Origin: Neisseria zalophi
GTDB taxonomy: Bacteria; Pseudomonadota; Gammaproteobacteria; Burkholderiales; Neisseriaceae
Direction of reading: 5' to 3'
Assembly: GCF_008807015.1 (NCBI RefSeq)
Contig: NZ_CP031700.1
Span: forward strand, 2,071,014-2,135,013
DNA length: 64,000 nucleotides
Shown here: piece by piece, positions 37,381 to 47,005 of the stretch
Layout: each line of letters begins with the position of its first letter
Position numbering within the stretch: the stretch's first letter is position 1
Made by a program: the position numbers and the translations under genes
The notes under the pieces: generated by a model
What the model was told of the DNA's origin: nothing
The model's input: the letters and a program-made list of their open reading frames with translations, nothing else
The model's database searches: none

Positions 37381-37944
37381 GACAACCTCGTTATTATTGC
37401 GCACCCACGAGGCGTGTAATCAGTATTCAACGCTTATAAGCCGCCAATTGGTCAGGCCGTCTGAAACGGCGTGTGGGGCATTATCTGAACGAGAAGGAAA
37501 GTAAAGAACATAAGGCATACTTGGTTTTATATTACTTATTAACGTTGTTTGCCGCAGAAACGGAATCAGTCTTTTTATAGTCTGATAGCGGTATCGGTTT
37601 GCATCTAAAATACAGGGCGGACAAACAGGCGTTGTATACCTGTGCGGCTTCGTGCCATTGGCACAAAGCCCGATAAAATCTGAGCCGTCTTCTTCATTAC
37701 CGTCCGACAGTGGTTTTACCGATGGCTGCGCGGGCATTTTGCACCTGATGCGTCTTACTGCTTGTCGGTAAGCCTGCCGGAAAAGGTCAAACTTAATTAC
37801 ATCTTTACCTGCCTGGCTTGGCGGCAGACAAAGGAAATGCTTTATGGCGTGCTTTTTAGTATAAAATTCCAGTTTACAGTAAATTTTCAGATGCTCCGAT
37901 TTCGGATAACACAACACCTGAAAACGTAATGGATTATAGAGAAA
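37381..37944 (-). promoter_or_regulatory. rne leader / rne-rluC divergent spacer
   Basis: A 564-base region between divergent rne and rluC, unusually long for this window. In E. coli rne has a roughly 360-base structured leader through which RNase E cuts its own mRNA, and rluC is likewise divergent, so most of this is likely the rne leader. It holds one DUS near 37455. A minus-strand frame of 185 codons (37420-37977) is open but overlaps the rluC start and has no family resemblance, so I do not call it. Confidence 0.5.
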
Positions 37945-38925
37945 ATGCCGACAATTAGCAAAGACTTGGTTAACCATATCCGTATTTCCGACGAAGAAGC
38001 CGGACAGCGGTTGGATAACTTCTTAATCAAAACCTTAAAAGGCGTGCCTAAAAGCCATATCCACCGCATTATCCGTGCCGGTGAAGTACGTTTGAATAAA
38101 AAACGTTGCAAGCCAACCGACCGTATTGTTTCGGGTGATATATTGCGTATTCCGCCGGTTCGCATTGCCGAAAAAGAAAGGCCGTCTGAAAAACAACAGT
38201 CCATTCCCGCGCGGGTATTCGATATTGTTTATGAGGATGATGCATTATTGGTCATCAACAAACCCAGCGGTGTGGCCGTTCATGGCGGCAGCGGGGTGAG
38301 TTTCGGCGTTATCGAACAATTACGGCGGGCACGCCCTGAAGCACGCTATTTAGAATTGGTTCACCGTTTGGATAAAGACACCAGCGGATTATTGATGGTA
38401 GCGAAAAAACGCAGCGCACTGGTGAAACTGCATGAAGCCATTCGCAACGACCATCCGAAAAAAGTTTATTTGGCTTTAGGCGTCGGTGAAATCAAAGACG
38501 ATATCCGACATGTAAAATTACCATTATTCAAATACACAGGGGCACAAGGTGAAAAAATGGTTCGGGTGAGCAATGAGGGGCAGACTGCCCATACCATTTT
38601 TAAAGTTTTAAAACGGTTTTCAGGCGGTGTTTTATATCAAATCGGGCTTTCACACCTCACTTTGGTAGAAGCGACTTTAAAAACCGGCCGCACCCACCAG
38701 ATACGGGTTCATATGCAATCGCAACACTGCCCGATTGCAGGTGATGAACGCTACGGCGATTATCAAGCTAATAAGCGACTGCAAAAATTGGGCTTGAAAC
38801 GAATGTTTCTACACGCCTCGGAATTACATTTACAACATCCGTTAACCGGCGAGCCTTTACATTTAAAAGCTGCTTTACCGCAGGAATTGGAAAGCTTAAT
38901 AGTCATGTTATCGCATCAACAATAA
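37945..38925 (+). CDS. rluC: 23S rRNA pseudouridine synthase RluC
   Basis: A 326-residue RluA-family enzyme; RluC modifies U955, U2504 and U2580 of 23S rRNA in E. coli. An S4 RNA-binding domain occupies about 17-75. The catalytic domain carries the invariant HRLDKDTSG at 140-148 (catalytic Asp143) and the GRTHQIRVHM motif near the end. An in-frame DUS lies between the domains (KERPSEK, near 38180). Divergent from rne, as in E. coli, which supports RluC over RluD. Confidence 0.93.
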   Translation: MPTISKDLVNHIRISDEEAGQRLDNFLIKTLKGVPKSHIHRIIRAGEVRLNKKRCKPTDRIVSGDILRIPPVRIAEKERPSEKQQSIPARVFDIVYEDDALLVINKPSGVAVHGGSGVSFGVIEQLRRARPEARYLELVHRLDKDTSGLLMVAKKRSALVKLHEAIRNDHPKKVYLALGVGEIKDDIRHVKLPLFKYTGAQGEKMVRVSNEGQTAHTIFKVLKRFSGGVLYQIGLSHLTLVEATLKTGRTHQIRVHMQSQHCPIAGDERYGDYQANKRLQKLGLKRMFLHASELHLQHPLTGEPLHLKAALPQELESLIVMLSHQQ

Positions 38926-39194
38926 ATCACTATAAAATAGTAAATCAATGATACTATTTCATGTCATTGTTGTATATTTGTGCCAAATTTTTTCAAGTTA
39001 CGCCGAATTTCTTTTATTTTATGAAAATAAATGCAAGCCTGCCTTAATCAGTATTAAGCACTGTGTATGATGGTATAACTTTTTTGTTCGGTGCTATTCC
39101 TTATCAGTATTGGCCTTTAAAGATACCAAGGGTAGTCGGGCAACTAAGTTTTTTTAATTCATAATTTTTTATTGAATAATAAGAGAGGAATATT

Positions 39195-39440
39195 ATGGGT
39201 TGGTTAGTAACCATTATCGTAGGTTTTATCGTAGGTGTTTTGGCTAAAATCCTACATCCGGGTAAAGACAATCTCGGCTTTATTATGACGACTCTGTTGG
39301 GTATTGGCGGTTCGCTACTAGCCGGATGGGTCGGCCAGTCTGCAGGCTGGTATGAAGTGGGTCAACCTGCCGGCTGGATTGCTTCTACTATCTTTGCCGT
39401 GATTATTTTGGTGATTTATACCCGCGTATTCAAAAAATAA
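39195..39440 (+). CDS. GlsB/YeaQ/YmgE-type small membrane protein
   Basis: 81 residues, three hydrophobic segments with glycine-zipper character (VGFIVGVLAKILHPGKDNLG, TTLLGIGGSLLAGWVGQSAG, IASTIFAVIILVIYTRVF). It matches the transglycosylase-associated protein family of stress-induced inner-membrane proteins, whose exact role is unknown. GAGAGGAA precedes the start. The 269 bases upstream hold no gene and are AT-rich. Confidence 0.88.
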   Translation: MGWLVTIIVGFIVGVLAKILHPGKDNLGFIMTTLLGIGGSLLAGWVGQSAGWYEVGQPAGWIASTIFAVIILVIYTRVFKK

Positions 39441-39465
39441 TCTGCAATACTTTATCTAACATAAT

Positions 39466-39495
39466 AAAGGCCGTCTGAATTTTCAGACGGCCTTT
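39466..39495. terminator. Inverted DUS pair between the GlsB-type gene and ubiG
   Basis: AAAGGCCGTCTGAA, one base, TTTCAGACGGCCTTT; serves both convergent genes. Confidence 0.85.
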
Positions 39496-39515
39496 TTGCA
39501 TTTAAGCCGATTGGA

Positions 39516-40232
39516 TTATGCCGGCACACACGCAATCATATAGTTAACATCGGTGTTATCCGTTAAGGCATAAGTTTGGGTTAGCAAATTATAGCCCAAT
39601 CCTTTGGTGCCGATAATATCCAATCCCGCGGCACGGCTCATACGCGCCAGCTCTGCCGGGGTAATAAACTTCTGCCAATCATGAGTGCCGCGCGGCACCA
39701 GACCCAAAATACATTCCGCTCCCAAAATAGCGTGTACATAAGATTTGGGATTACGATTGATGGTCGAAAAAAATACCACTCCGTCCGGCTTCACCAATTT
39801 GGCACAAGAGGCAATAACTGACGCAGGATCGGGAACATGCTCCATCATTTCCATGCATGTCACCACATCGAAACTGTGCGGCTGTTCCGCGGCCAAGTCT
39901 TCCACGCTGACACAACGATAGGCAATATTCGACACCCCTTCGCTTAAGGCGTGTATCTCAGCGGTTTTCAACGACTTTTCCGCCATATCGATACCCATTG
40001 CATGCGCCGCACCATGTTTGGCCATGCTCTCGGTGAGGATACCGCCGCCGCAACCGACATCCAATACGTTTTTTCCGGCAATATGCCCGAATTGGTCGAT
40101 ATAACTCAGGCGCAAGGGGTTAATATCGTGCAGCGGTTTGAATTCACCGTTTTTATCCCACCATTTATGGGCAAGGCGGCTGAATTTGTCGATTTCGCTG
40201 TGATCAACATTGGTTGGTATGTCGGTATTCAT
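39516..40232 (-). CDS. ubiG: Ubiquinone biosynthesis O-methyltransferase
   Basis: A 238-residue SAM-dependent methyltransferase that performs both O-methylations in ubiquinone synthesis. It has the [19 protein letters not shown] start, motif [14 protein letters not shown], the [13 protein letters not shown] stretch and [14 protein letters not shown] near the end, all typical of UbiG. About 40 bases downstream of the GIY-YIG gene on the same strand and perhaps co-transcribed. Confidence 0.95.
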   Translation of the reverse strand: MNTDIPTNVDHSEIDKFSRLAHKWWDKNGEFKPLHDINPLRLSYIDQFGHIAGKNVLDVGCGGGILTESMAKHGAAHAMGIDMAEKSLKTAEIHALSEGVSNIAYRCVSVEDLAAEQPHSFDVVTCMEMMEHVPDPASVIASCAKLVKPDGVVFFSTINRNPKSYVHAILGAECILGLVPRGTHDWQKFITPAELARMSRAAGLDIIGTKGLGYNLLTQTYALTDNTDVNYMIACVPA

Positions 40233-40274
40233 AAGATTTATCCGTATTAAACGTGTGGCAATTTTATCTCAAAC

Positions 40275-40592
40275 TCAGGCCGTCTGAAAATCTATAAGCG
40301 ATGCCCAAAGCATGCGCTTCTGCTCTGCTTTGAGTTTTTTGACCTGATTCTCAGCACGCAAGGCCATACGATAAGATATATCCGTACACACCAAACGCAT
40401 CAGTAAGGGTTTGTGCATACGCGTATATTTAGCGCCTTTACCGGCTTGATGCGCAGCAAAACGGGCTTGCGGACGGTTGCTGATGCCGCAATAAAATGAA
40501 CCGTTATCGCACAAAATCAGGTAAACACACCAATCGCCACCTTCATCATGCGGCAACCCGTTTAAAATCGTAGAAGCTTCGGCAAGCACCAT
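40275..40592 (-). CDS. GIY-YIG domain protein (UPF0213/YhbQ-like)
   Basis: 105 residues carrying a GIY-YIG nuclease fold: CVYLILCDNGSFYCGIS (the GIY and YIG strands), an Arg in RPQARFAAHQAGKGAKYTR, and the LRAENQVKKLKAEQK helix with the conserved Glu. Related proteins such as YhbQ are small DNA-structure nucleases of unclear role. The start is uncertain; the first 20 residues lie before the domain and may be too long. Confidence 0.85.
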   Translation of the reverse strand: MVLAEASTILNGLPHDEGGDWCVYLILCDNGSFYCGISNRPQARFAAHQAGKGAKYTRMHKPLLMRLVCTDISYRMALRAENQVKKLKAEQKRMLWASLIDFQTA

Positions 40593-40730
40593 AAACTTAT
40601 TTTTCAGACGGCCTCAGTAAAAAAACCATTGTACCGCAAAGCACCGCATTATCTTGATAAAACACTTTGCCAGACAGTGTAATTCTTTTAATATAAGTAC
40701 TTCGTCTTTATTTCATTATGCCGCCCGCAC

Positions 40731-41666
40731 ATGGACTCCATTATCGAATTGCGCCATCTGAAAACCTTACTGGCACTTGAAGAAACAGGCAGCGTATCTT
40801 TAGCTGCCAAACGCGTTTTCCTGACCCAATCCGCACTTTCCCACCAAATCCGCACTTTGGAAAATTATTACGAAACGCCATTGTTCGAGCGAAAATCCTC
40901 CCCCGTTCGTTTTACACCCGCAGGCGAACGCCTATTGCAGCTTGCCCGCGACCTAATGCCCCAAGTTGCCGCCGCCGAGCGCGATATGGCACAAATTATC
41001 GAAGGCAAAGCAGGCGAATTGCGGTTGGCCGTGGAATGCCATACCTGCTTTGACTGGTTGATGCCGGCCATGGGCGAGTTCCGCCCGCTATGGCCGCAAG
41101 TCGAATTGGATATTGTTTCCGGCTTTCAGGCTGATCCGGTCGGGCTGTTATTACAACACCGTGCCGATTTAGCGATTGTTTCCGAAGCCGAACCCCATCC
41201 CGGCATTATTTACCAACCACTGTTTACTTACGGCATGGTCGGCATTTGTGCCAAAGATCACCCGCTTGCCGCCAAAAAAATATGGGAAGCCGAAGATTTC
41301 GCCGATGAAACCCTCATCACCTACCCCGTGCCCGACGATATGCTGGACTTGCTGCGCAAAGTATTATTACCCAAAGGCATTAATCCACCGCGCCGTCATA
41401 GCGAGCTGACTATTGCCATTATCCAACTGGTTGCCAGCCGGCGCGGCATTTCCGCCCTACCTTATTGGACGGTGATGCCTTATTTGGAAAAAGGCTATGT
41501 GGTGTCGCGACAGATTACCGAAAACGGTTTGCAAAGCAACCTATACACCGCTATGCGTACAGAAGACCAAGACAAAACCTATCTGGATAATTTCTGCCGG
41601 ATTGTACGCGAACTCGGTTTTGCCGAACTGCCCGGCTTAAGTGTATTGGAAATGCCTGCCAAATAA
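40731..41666 (+). CDS. metR: LysR-type regulator MetR
   Basis: 311 residues. The N-terminal winged helix has ELRHLKTLLALEETGSVSLA and FLTQSALSHQIRTLE, followed by LFERKSSPVRFTPAGERLL; these fit MetR, activator of methionine synthesis genes that senses homocysteine. The effector domain contains VECHTCFDWLMPAMGEFR, characteristic of MetR. Usually the target gene (metE or metF) is divergent, but here the neighbour is the GIY-YIG gene, so targets lie elsewhere. Confidence 0.92.
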   Translation: MDSIIELRHLKTLLALEETGSVSLAAKRVFLTQSALSHQIRTLENYYETPLFERKSSPVRFTPAGERLLQLARDLMPQVAAAERDMAQIIEGKAGELRLAVECHTCFDWLMPAMGEFRPLWPQVELDIVSGFQADPVGLLLQHRADLAIVSEAEPHPGIIYQPLFTYGMVGICAKDHPLAAKKIWEAEDFADETLITYPVPDDMLDLLRKVLLPKGINPPRRHSELTIAIIQLVASRRGISALPYWTVMPYLEKGYVVSRQITENGLQSNLYTAMRTEDQDKTYLDNFCRIVRELGFAELPGLSVLEMPAK

Positions 41667-41683
41667 TCCGCCACATAACCAAC

Positions 41684-41711
41684 AGGCCGTCTGAATAATT
41701 TCAGACGGCCT
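41684..41711. terminator. Inverted DUS pair between metR and trkH
   Basis: AGGCCGTCTGAA, four bases, TTCAGACGGCCT; convergent genes on both sides. Confidence 0.8.
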
Positions 41712-41751
41712 CTGTATCGACTATAAAAAATCGACTATAAAAAACTATAAG

Positions 41752-43209
41752 TTATTTTTTCCAATAAGGCGGTGAAAACAGTATCAATACGGTAAAAATC
41801 TCCAAACGCCCCAACAGCATCACAATGGTACACAACCACTTTTGTACATCACTCAAACCGGCATAATTCGATGCAGGGCCGACCACACCCAAGCCCGGGC
41901 CGGCATTGGTAATACAGGCAACCGTCGCACTAAAGGCCGAGAGAAAATCCAAACCGGTTCCCATCATCACAAAAGTAAACAGCACCACCGTCATAAAATA
42001 AACGAAGATAAAAGCCATCACCGTCAACGCGGTTCGCTCTGGAATCGTCCGCCCGTTTACCTTGACATTTCTCACAGCATTAGGATGCAGCAAAATCAGC
42101 ATTTCCCGCAAGCTGAATTTAGCCAAAACAATCGCACGTGCATTTTTCACGCCGCCGCCCATCGAGCCCGAACTGGCCAAAACATTGGCAAGAAAATACA
42201 TCCATAGCGAAGTAATCAGCGGCCACTGTCCATAATCTGCATTGGCAAACCCGCTTGATAAGCCAATCGATACGTAGTTAAACGAAGTAAACCGTAATGA
42301 CTCTCCAAAAGACGGATAATATTGCTGCTGCCACAAATAAATACTCACCACCAATATACTGATACTCAATACGGCAAGTAGAATACGACTTTCCTCATCC
42401 CGCCAATAACGGGCGGGTGAACGTTCGCTAAAAGCACTCATGTGCGTCACAAAACTGATGGCACCGAATACTGTAATACCGATCACAATCAACTCTATGG
42501 TCTGCGAATTAAAATAAGCAATACTGTCGTCGTGTGAAGAAAATCCACCCAAAGAAATCGTCGACATCGCATGGCAAAGTGCATCAAACCAACTCATACC
42601 GGCCCAATAAAGCGCGATAAAGGCTACGCAAGTACTAATGGCATAAGTAAACCAAAGTTTTTTAGCCACTTGCGAAATACGCGGTGCAATTTTGCTGTCT
42701 TTATCCAATCCCGGAATTTCTGCTTTAAAAAGTTGCGTTCCCCCTACACCCAACATCGGCAAAATGGCGACCGCCAACACAATAATACCCATACCGCCGA
42801 GCCAGTTAAGCATATGCCGCCAAAAGTTAATTGAGGGCGCAAGCGTATCCAAACTGGTAATTACCGTCGCCCCCGTTGTGGTCAGCCCCGACATCGCTTC
42901 AAAGAATGCGTCGATATAGCTCATTTGCGGGAAATACAGATAAATCGGCATGGCTGCCACAACGGCAAATCCGAGCCAAAGCATAAAAACCAGAGTAAAT
43001 CCGTCGCGCACCCGTAATTCACGCTGATAGCGGCGGGTCAACAACCAAGTAATACAAGAGCCGACAATTGTCACCAACGCAGTATGACTGAACGCATCGA
43101 ACGCATCATCCAAGAAAATATACGACACAAAAGTTGGCGCAAGCAGCAGTACTGAAAAAAATACGCCCAACTTGGAAAGAATGTGAATAATGGGAATGAT
43201 TTTTTGCAT
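41752..43209 (-). CDS. trkH: Trk potassium uptake protein TrkH
   Basis: A 485-residue K+ channel-like subunit with four pore repeats. Filter-type loops are recognisable: MSGLTTTGATVI, HAMSTISLGGFSSHD, NYVSIGLSSGFANADYG and FSATVACITNAGPGLG. Gating and energy coupling come from the NAD/ATP-binding partner TrkA, encoded at 51.2 kb in this window. Not co-transcribed with other Trk genes. Confidence 0.94.
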   Translation of the reverse strand: MQKIIPIIHILSKLGVFFSVLLLAPTFVSYIFLDDAFDAFSHTALVTIVGSCITWLLTRRYQRELRVRDGFTLVFMLWLGFAVVAAMPIYLYFPQMSYIDAFFEAMSGLTTTGATVITSLDTLAPSINFWRHMLNWLGGMGIIVLAVAILPMLGVGGTQLFKAEIPGLDKDSKIAPRISQVAKKLWFTYAISTCVAFIALYWAGMSWFDALCHAMSTISLGGFSSHDDSIAYFNSQTIELIVIGITVFGAISFVTHMSAFSERSPARYWRDEESRILLAVLSISILVVSIYLWQQQYYPSFGESLRFTSFNYVSIGLSSGFANADYGQWPLITSLWMYFLANVLASSGSMGGGVKNARAIVLAKFSLREMLILLHPNAVRNVKVNGRTIPERTALTVMAFIFVYFMTVVLFTFVMMGTGLDFLSAFSATVACITNAGPGLGVVGPASNYAGLSDVQKWLCTIVMLLGRLEIFTVLILFSPPYWKK

Positions 43210-43365
43210 AAAGAAGTTTTAAACTTTCAGACGGCCTTAATGACTTAATCGGCATAATATTTATGATGTAGCAACAAACCAGGCCGTCTGAAAATTATTT
43301 AAGGTATTGTGTTTCAAAAAATGAAGGCTTGTTCAGCTTTAAATAAAAGTATTATATTGGATTTT

Positions 43366-43995
43366 TTACTCGTCCGATGCAGAAGTTGCTGTCTGAGCAT
43401 CGGCCTCAAACCACTTTCCGACCACCTCACCCACTTCTTCCATGCCCTGTTTTTTCAAACTGGAAAAAAGCTGCACACTAACAGTTTGGCGTTCGGCATA
43501 AGGTTTTAATGCTTTTTTAACGGCAGCCAATGTTTTAATCTGATCATTTTTAGAAAGCTTATCGGCTTTGGAAAGTAAAATATGCACCGGCCGGCCTGTA
43601 GTATGAAAAAAATCCAACATGCGCAAATCCAACGCTTTCAAAGGATGGCGTGCGTCCATAATCAACACCAACCCGATAAGCTGTTTGCGGTGTTGCAAAT
43701 AATCGCCAAGCAATCCGACCCAATGCGCGCGCACTGCCTCGGGAACCTGTGCATAGCCATAACCGGGCAAATCCACCATAAAACCACCGCCTGCCAATTC
43801 AAAAAAATTGATATGCTGGGTACGGCCGGGTGTTTTGGACACATACGCCAGCCGCACATGATTGGTCAAGGTATTAATCGCACTTGACTTGCCCGCATTA
43901 CTGCGTCCGACAAAGGCAATTTCGGCCGGTGTATCGGGTAAATCTTTCAAATGATTGACCGTGGTAAAGAATTTGGCATTTTGAAATAGGTTCAT
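43366..43995 (-). CDS. engB: Ribosome biogenesis GTPase EngB (YsxC/YihA)
   Basis: A 209-residue small GTPase needed for 50S assembly. Motifs: G1 [12 protein letters not shown] (around 31-42), G3 DLPGYGYA, G4 LSKADKL, and the [16 protein letters not shown] strand. Typical length and end. It is divergent from the cytochrome c4 gene, an order also seen in other Neisseriaceae as far as I recall. Confidence 0.95.
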   Translation of the reverse strand: MNLFQNAKFFTTVNHLKDLPDTPAEIAFVGRSNAGKSSAINTLTNHVRLAYVSKTPGRTQHINFFELAGGGFMVDLPGYGYAQVPEAVRAHWVGLLGDYLQHRKQLIGLVLIMDARHPLKALDLRMLDFFHTTGRPVHILLSKADKLSKNDQIKTLAAVKKALKPYAERQTVSVQLFSSLKKQGMEEVGEVVGKWFEADAQTATSASDE

Positions 43996-44137
43996 AAGTG
44001 GTAAAATTGTGTGAATTTGTTATAGAATACCACGATTATAGAATTATCGGTTCAGTCGGGTGAGGACAAACCCGTCATTGAGTATAGTAAAGGGCATCAC
44101 GGCAGCGTTCTGTGGTGCTGTTATTAGGAGCACTGCC

Positions 44138-44761
44138 ATGAAACGTTTTACCTTATTCGCCCTGGCCATAGCAGCAGGAGCGGTTACTGCTGCGCCAAAA
44201 GCGGATATTGCCAAAGGCAAAGAAATTGTCACCAACATCTGTGCTGCCTGCCACGCCGCAGACGGTAACAGCGGTATCGCCATGTATCCGAAGTTGGCTG
44301 CACAACACGAATATTATATTTTCACCCAAACCAAAGACATTAAAGAAGGTAAACGGACAACCGGTGCGTCAGCAGCTATGGCGCCGATGGTAGCGGCGCT
44401 TTCCGATCAGGATATCCGTAACGTTGCCGCTTTTTATTCGACACAATTCCCCAAAGAGGGCGAAACCAATCCGAAAGACAACGCCGAATTGGGTACAAAA
44501 ATTTATCGCGGCGGATTGGCTGCTAAAAATATTCCTGCCTGTATGTCGTGCCACGGCCCCAGCGGTGCAGGTATGCCGGGCGGCGGTACCGATATTATTG
44601 CCTATCCACGTTTAGGCGGCCAACACAAAGCTTATATTGTCGAACAAATGAAAGCTTATCGTTCCGGCCAGCGCCAAAACCCCATTATGGTCGATATTGC
44701 CAGCCGTTTGAGCGATGATGAATTAGATGCAGTAGCCAACTTTATTCAAGGCCTGCATTAA
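44138..44761 (+). CDS. Di-haem cytochrome c4
   Basis: 207 residues from Met at 44138 (TTAGGAG 7 bases upstream); the frame is open to 44060 but lacks a site there. A signal peptide (MKRFTLFALAIAAGAVTAA) sends it to the periplasm. Two haem c sites, CAACH and CMSCH, each with a downstream Met ligand region (MYPKLAAQHEYY, YPRLGGQHKAY), define cytochrome c4, an electron carrier from the bc1 complex to cbb3 oxidase. It precedes resB-ccsA, which attach haem to such proteins. Confidence 0.94.
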   Translation: MKRFTLFALAIAAGAVTAAPKADIAKGKEIVTNICAACHAADGNSGIAMYPKLAAQHEYYIFTQTKDIKEGKRTTGASAAMAPMVAALSDQDIRNVAAFYSTQFPKEGETNPKDNAELGTKIYRGGLAAKNIPACMSCHGPSGAGMPGGGTDIIAYPRLGGQHKAYIVEQMKAYRSGQRQNPIMVDIASRLSDDELDAVANFIQGLH

Positions 44762-44785
44762 TCTGACTTTTTTGCTTGATTGTTG

Positions 44786-44818
44786 AGGCCGTCTGAAAGA
44801 ATTTCTTTCAGACGGCCT
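44786..44818. terminator. Inverted DUS pair after cytochrome c4
   Basis: AGGCCGTCTGAAAG and CTTTCAGACGGCCT around a short loop, 25 bases after the stop. Confidence 0.8.
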
Positions 44819-44927
44819 TCGGTCGAAAGCTATTTTTAGTTTTAACCATCAGATAAGCACAAACCAAATGAATATCATCACACCCGACCAATCTTACCCG
44901 GTAATGTGAATATATTCGGAAAAACTT

Positions 44928-46937
44928 ATGACCCGAACCAAACATATCCCGCTGATTAAAAGACCATGGTTTGCTTTTTTAAGCTCCATGCGCTTTGCCG
45001 TGGCCTTACTCAGCCTATTGGGTGTGGCTTCGATTATCGGCACGGTACTCCAACAAAACCAGCCCCAAGTCAACTATGTGGTTAAATTCGGCCCGTTTTG
45101 GACGGAGATTTTCGGCTACTTAGGTTTATTTGATGTTTATGCATCAGGATGGTTTGTGCTGATTATGCTGTTTCTGGTGATTTCTACCGGATTGTGCCTG
45201 TGGCGCAACATTCCCCCTTTTATAAGGGAAATGAAGTCTTATCGCTTAAATGCCGCTAAAAAATCACTGGCAGCCATGAAGCATAGTACTTTACTTTCAG
45301 GTGGACTGACTCCTGAAATCGCAGAACGTTACCTGAAAGTTCAAGGCTTCAATACCAAAAAAGCCGAAAGAGAAGACGGTTCTACCTTGATTGCTGCCAA
45401 AAAAGGCGCTATGAACAAATGGGGCTATATTTTCGCCCATGCCGCCATTATCGTTATCTGCCTTGGTGGGTTGATAGACAGCAATCTTTTACTGAAAGTC
45501 GGCATGCTCACCGGCAGCATCGTTCCGGATAACGACAGCCTTTATGCCAAAGATTTCAAACCGGAAAGCACATTAGGCAGCAATAATATTTCTTTCCGCG
45601 GCAACGTCAATATTGCCGAAGGCCAAAAAACCAACGTGGTTTTTCTGAATGCAGACAAAGGCATGCTCATTCAAGATTTGCCTTTTGATGTCCAATTAAA
45701 ACGCTTCCACATCGACTACTACGATACCGGCATGCCTAAAGATTTTGCCAGCGATTTGATTGTCACCGACAGTAAAACAGGCAAAAAAACCGAACATACC
45801 ATCCGCGTTAACCACCCGCTGACCGTTGACGGCATCACCATTTATCAGGCTAGCTTTGCCGACGGCGGCTCCGATTTAAAACTCAAAGCCTGGAATCTTG
45901 CCGGCAACAGCCGCACACCCGCCCTGATGGACGCCGTTTCCATGCAAGCTTTCCCTCTTGATATCGGTGAAGAAGAATATAAGCTGGAATTCGACCAATT
46001 TACCGCCATGAACGTACAAGATACCAGCATGCCGTCTGAAGACAAACCTTTACAGATTCAGACAGCCATCAATGATGTACGCAGCGTAAAACAAAACAAA
46101 AAATTTACCAACATCGGCCCTTCTATTGTTTACCGCATCCGCGACAAAGCCGGCCAAGCCGTTGAATATAAAAACTATATGCTGCCTATCCGGCAGGATG
46201 ATGACTATTTTTACCTGACCGGCACCAGAACCGGTTTGGAACAGCAATACCGCTGGCTGCGTATCCCCACCGATTCAAACGGCAGTATCGATACTTTCAT
46301 GGCCATACGCGAACTGATCAACGATCCGGCTGTGTTAAAACGCATTATCGGCAACGCAGCCCAAGCCGCACCCGCGAATATCCGTGGAACGTTTGCTCAA
46401 GGAGCGGAACACACATTAAACACCTTTAGAAACGGCGGCCTGGTCGCACTGGGTGACGACATCAATGCACGCACCCCCGAAGCCGATCGAGAAACCGTAT
46501 GGAATTTTTCTTCAAGAATTGTTTACAGCACTTTGAATACCGTTTTAGACGAAGCAATTCGAACTTATAACCTGCCCGAATGGCAAGATCCGGAAGCACG
46601 CAACCGCTTTCTAATTCACAGTATGGAAGCCTATACCGGCCTCACCGCCTACCCTGCTCCAGTCTTGTTACAATTAAGCGGCTATAAAGAAGTACGCTCG
46701 TCCGGCCTACAAATGACCCGTTCTCCGGGCGCATCATTGGTTTATTTAGGTTCGGTATTGTTGGTATTAGGTACTATCTTTATGTTTTACATTCGTGAAA
46801 AACGCGCATGGCTGCTATTTGACCAAACCGGAATACGCTTTTCCATGTCGTCCTCACGCAACGAACGCGATTTACAAAAAGAATTTCCCAAACATACTGC
46901 CGATTTAGAAACACTGGCCAAAGATTTAAATCACTAA
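44928..46937 (+). CDS. resB: Cytochrome c biogenesis protein ResB (CcsB)
   Basis: A 669-residue System II haem-ligation subunit. Membrane segments near the N-terminus (FAVALLSLLGVASIIGTVLQ; WFVLIMLFLVISTGLCLW), a third at about 165-185, then a large periplasmic domain and a last helix (SLVYLGSVLLVLGTIFMFYI). NQPQVNYV and GPFWTEIFGYLGLFDVY are family marks. With CcsA it exports haem and joins it to CxxCH apocytochromes. A canonical ATGCCGTCTGAA is read in frame at 46029-46040. Followed 68 bases later by ccsA. Confidence 0.94.
   Translation: MTRTKHIPLIKRPWFAFLSSMRFAVALLSLLGVASIIGTVLQQNQPQVNYVVKFGPFWTEIFGYLGLFDVYASGWFVLIMLFLVISTGLCLWRNIPPFIREMKSYRLNAAKKSLAAMKHSTLLSGGLTPEIAERYLKVQGFNTKKAEREDGSTLIAAKKGAMNKWGYIFAHAAIIVICLGGLIDSNLLLKVGMLTGSIVPDNDSLYAKDFKPESTLGSNNISFRGNVNIAEGQKTNVVFLNADKGMLIQDLPFDVQLKRFHIDYYDTGMPKDFASDLIVTDSKTGKKTEHTIRVNHPLTVDGITIYQASFADGGSDLKLKAWNLAGNSRTPALMDAVSMQAFPLDIGEEEYKLEFDQFTAMNVQDTSMPSEDKPLQIQTAINDVRSVKQNKKFTNIGPSIVYRIRDKAGQAVEYKNYMLPIRQDDDYFYLTGTRTGLEQQYRWLRIPTDSNGSIDTFMAIRELINDPAVLKRIIGNAAQAAPANIRGTFAQGAEHTLNTFRNGGLVALGDDINARTPEADRETVWNFSSRIVYSTLNTVLDEAIRTYNLPEWQDPEARNRFLIHSMEAYTGLTAYPAPVLLQLSGYKEVRSSGLQMTRSPGASLVYLGSVLLVLGTIFMFYIREKRAWLLFDQTGIRFSMSSSRNERDLQKEFPKHTADLETLAKDLNH
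46029..46040 (+). repeat. Canonical AT-form DUS 12-mer
   Basis: ATGCCGTCTGAA, the form preferred by meningococcus and gonococcus, inside resB (reads SMPSED). Most other copies in the window are of the AG form. Confidence 0.9.
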
Positions 46938-47005
46938 TAACCGTTCTGATATTTTTCAGACGGCCATTGAAAAATAACGACCCGCATCCAACGAGGTATG
47001 CAAAC

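Noticed and set aside
37420-37977. 185-codon minus-strand frame before rne
   Set aside because: It overlaps the rluC start, contains a DUS, has no family resemblance and sits where a long rne leader is expected.
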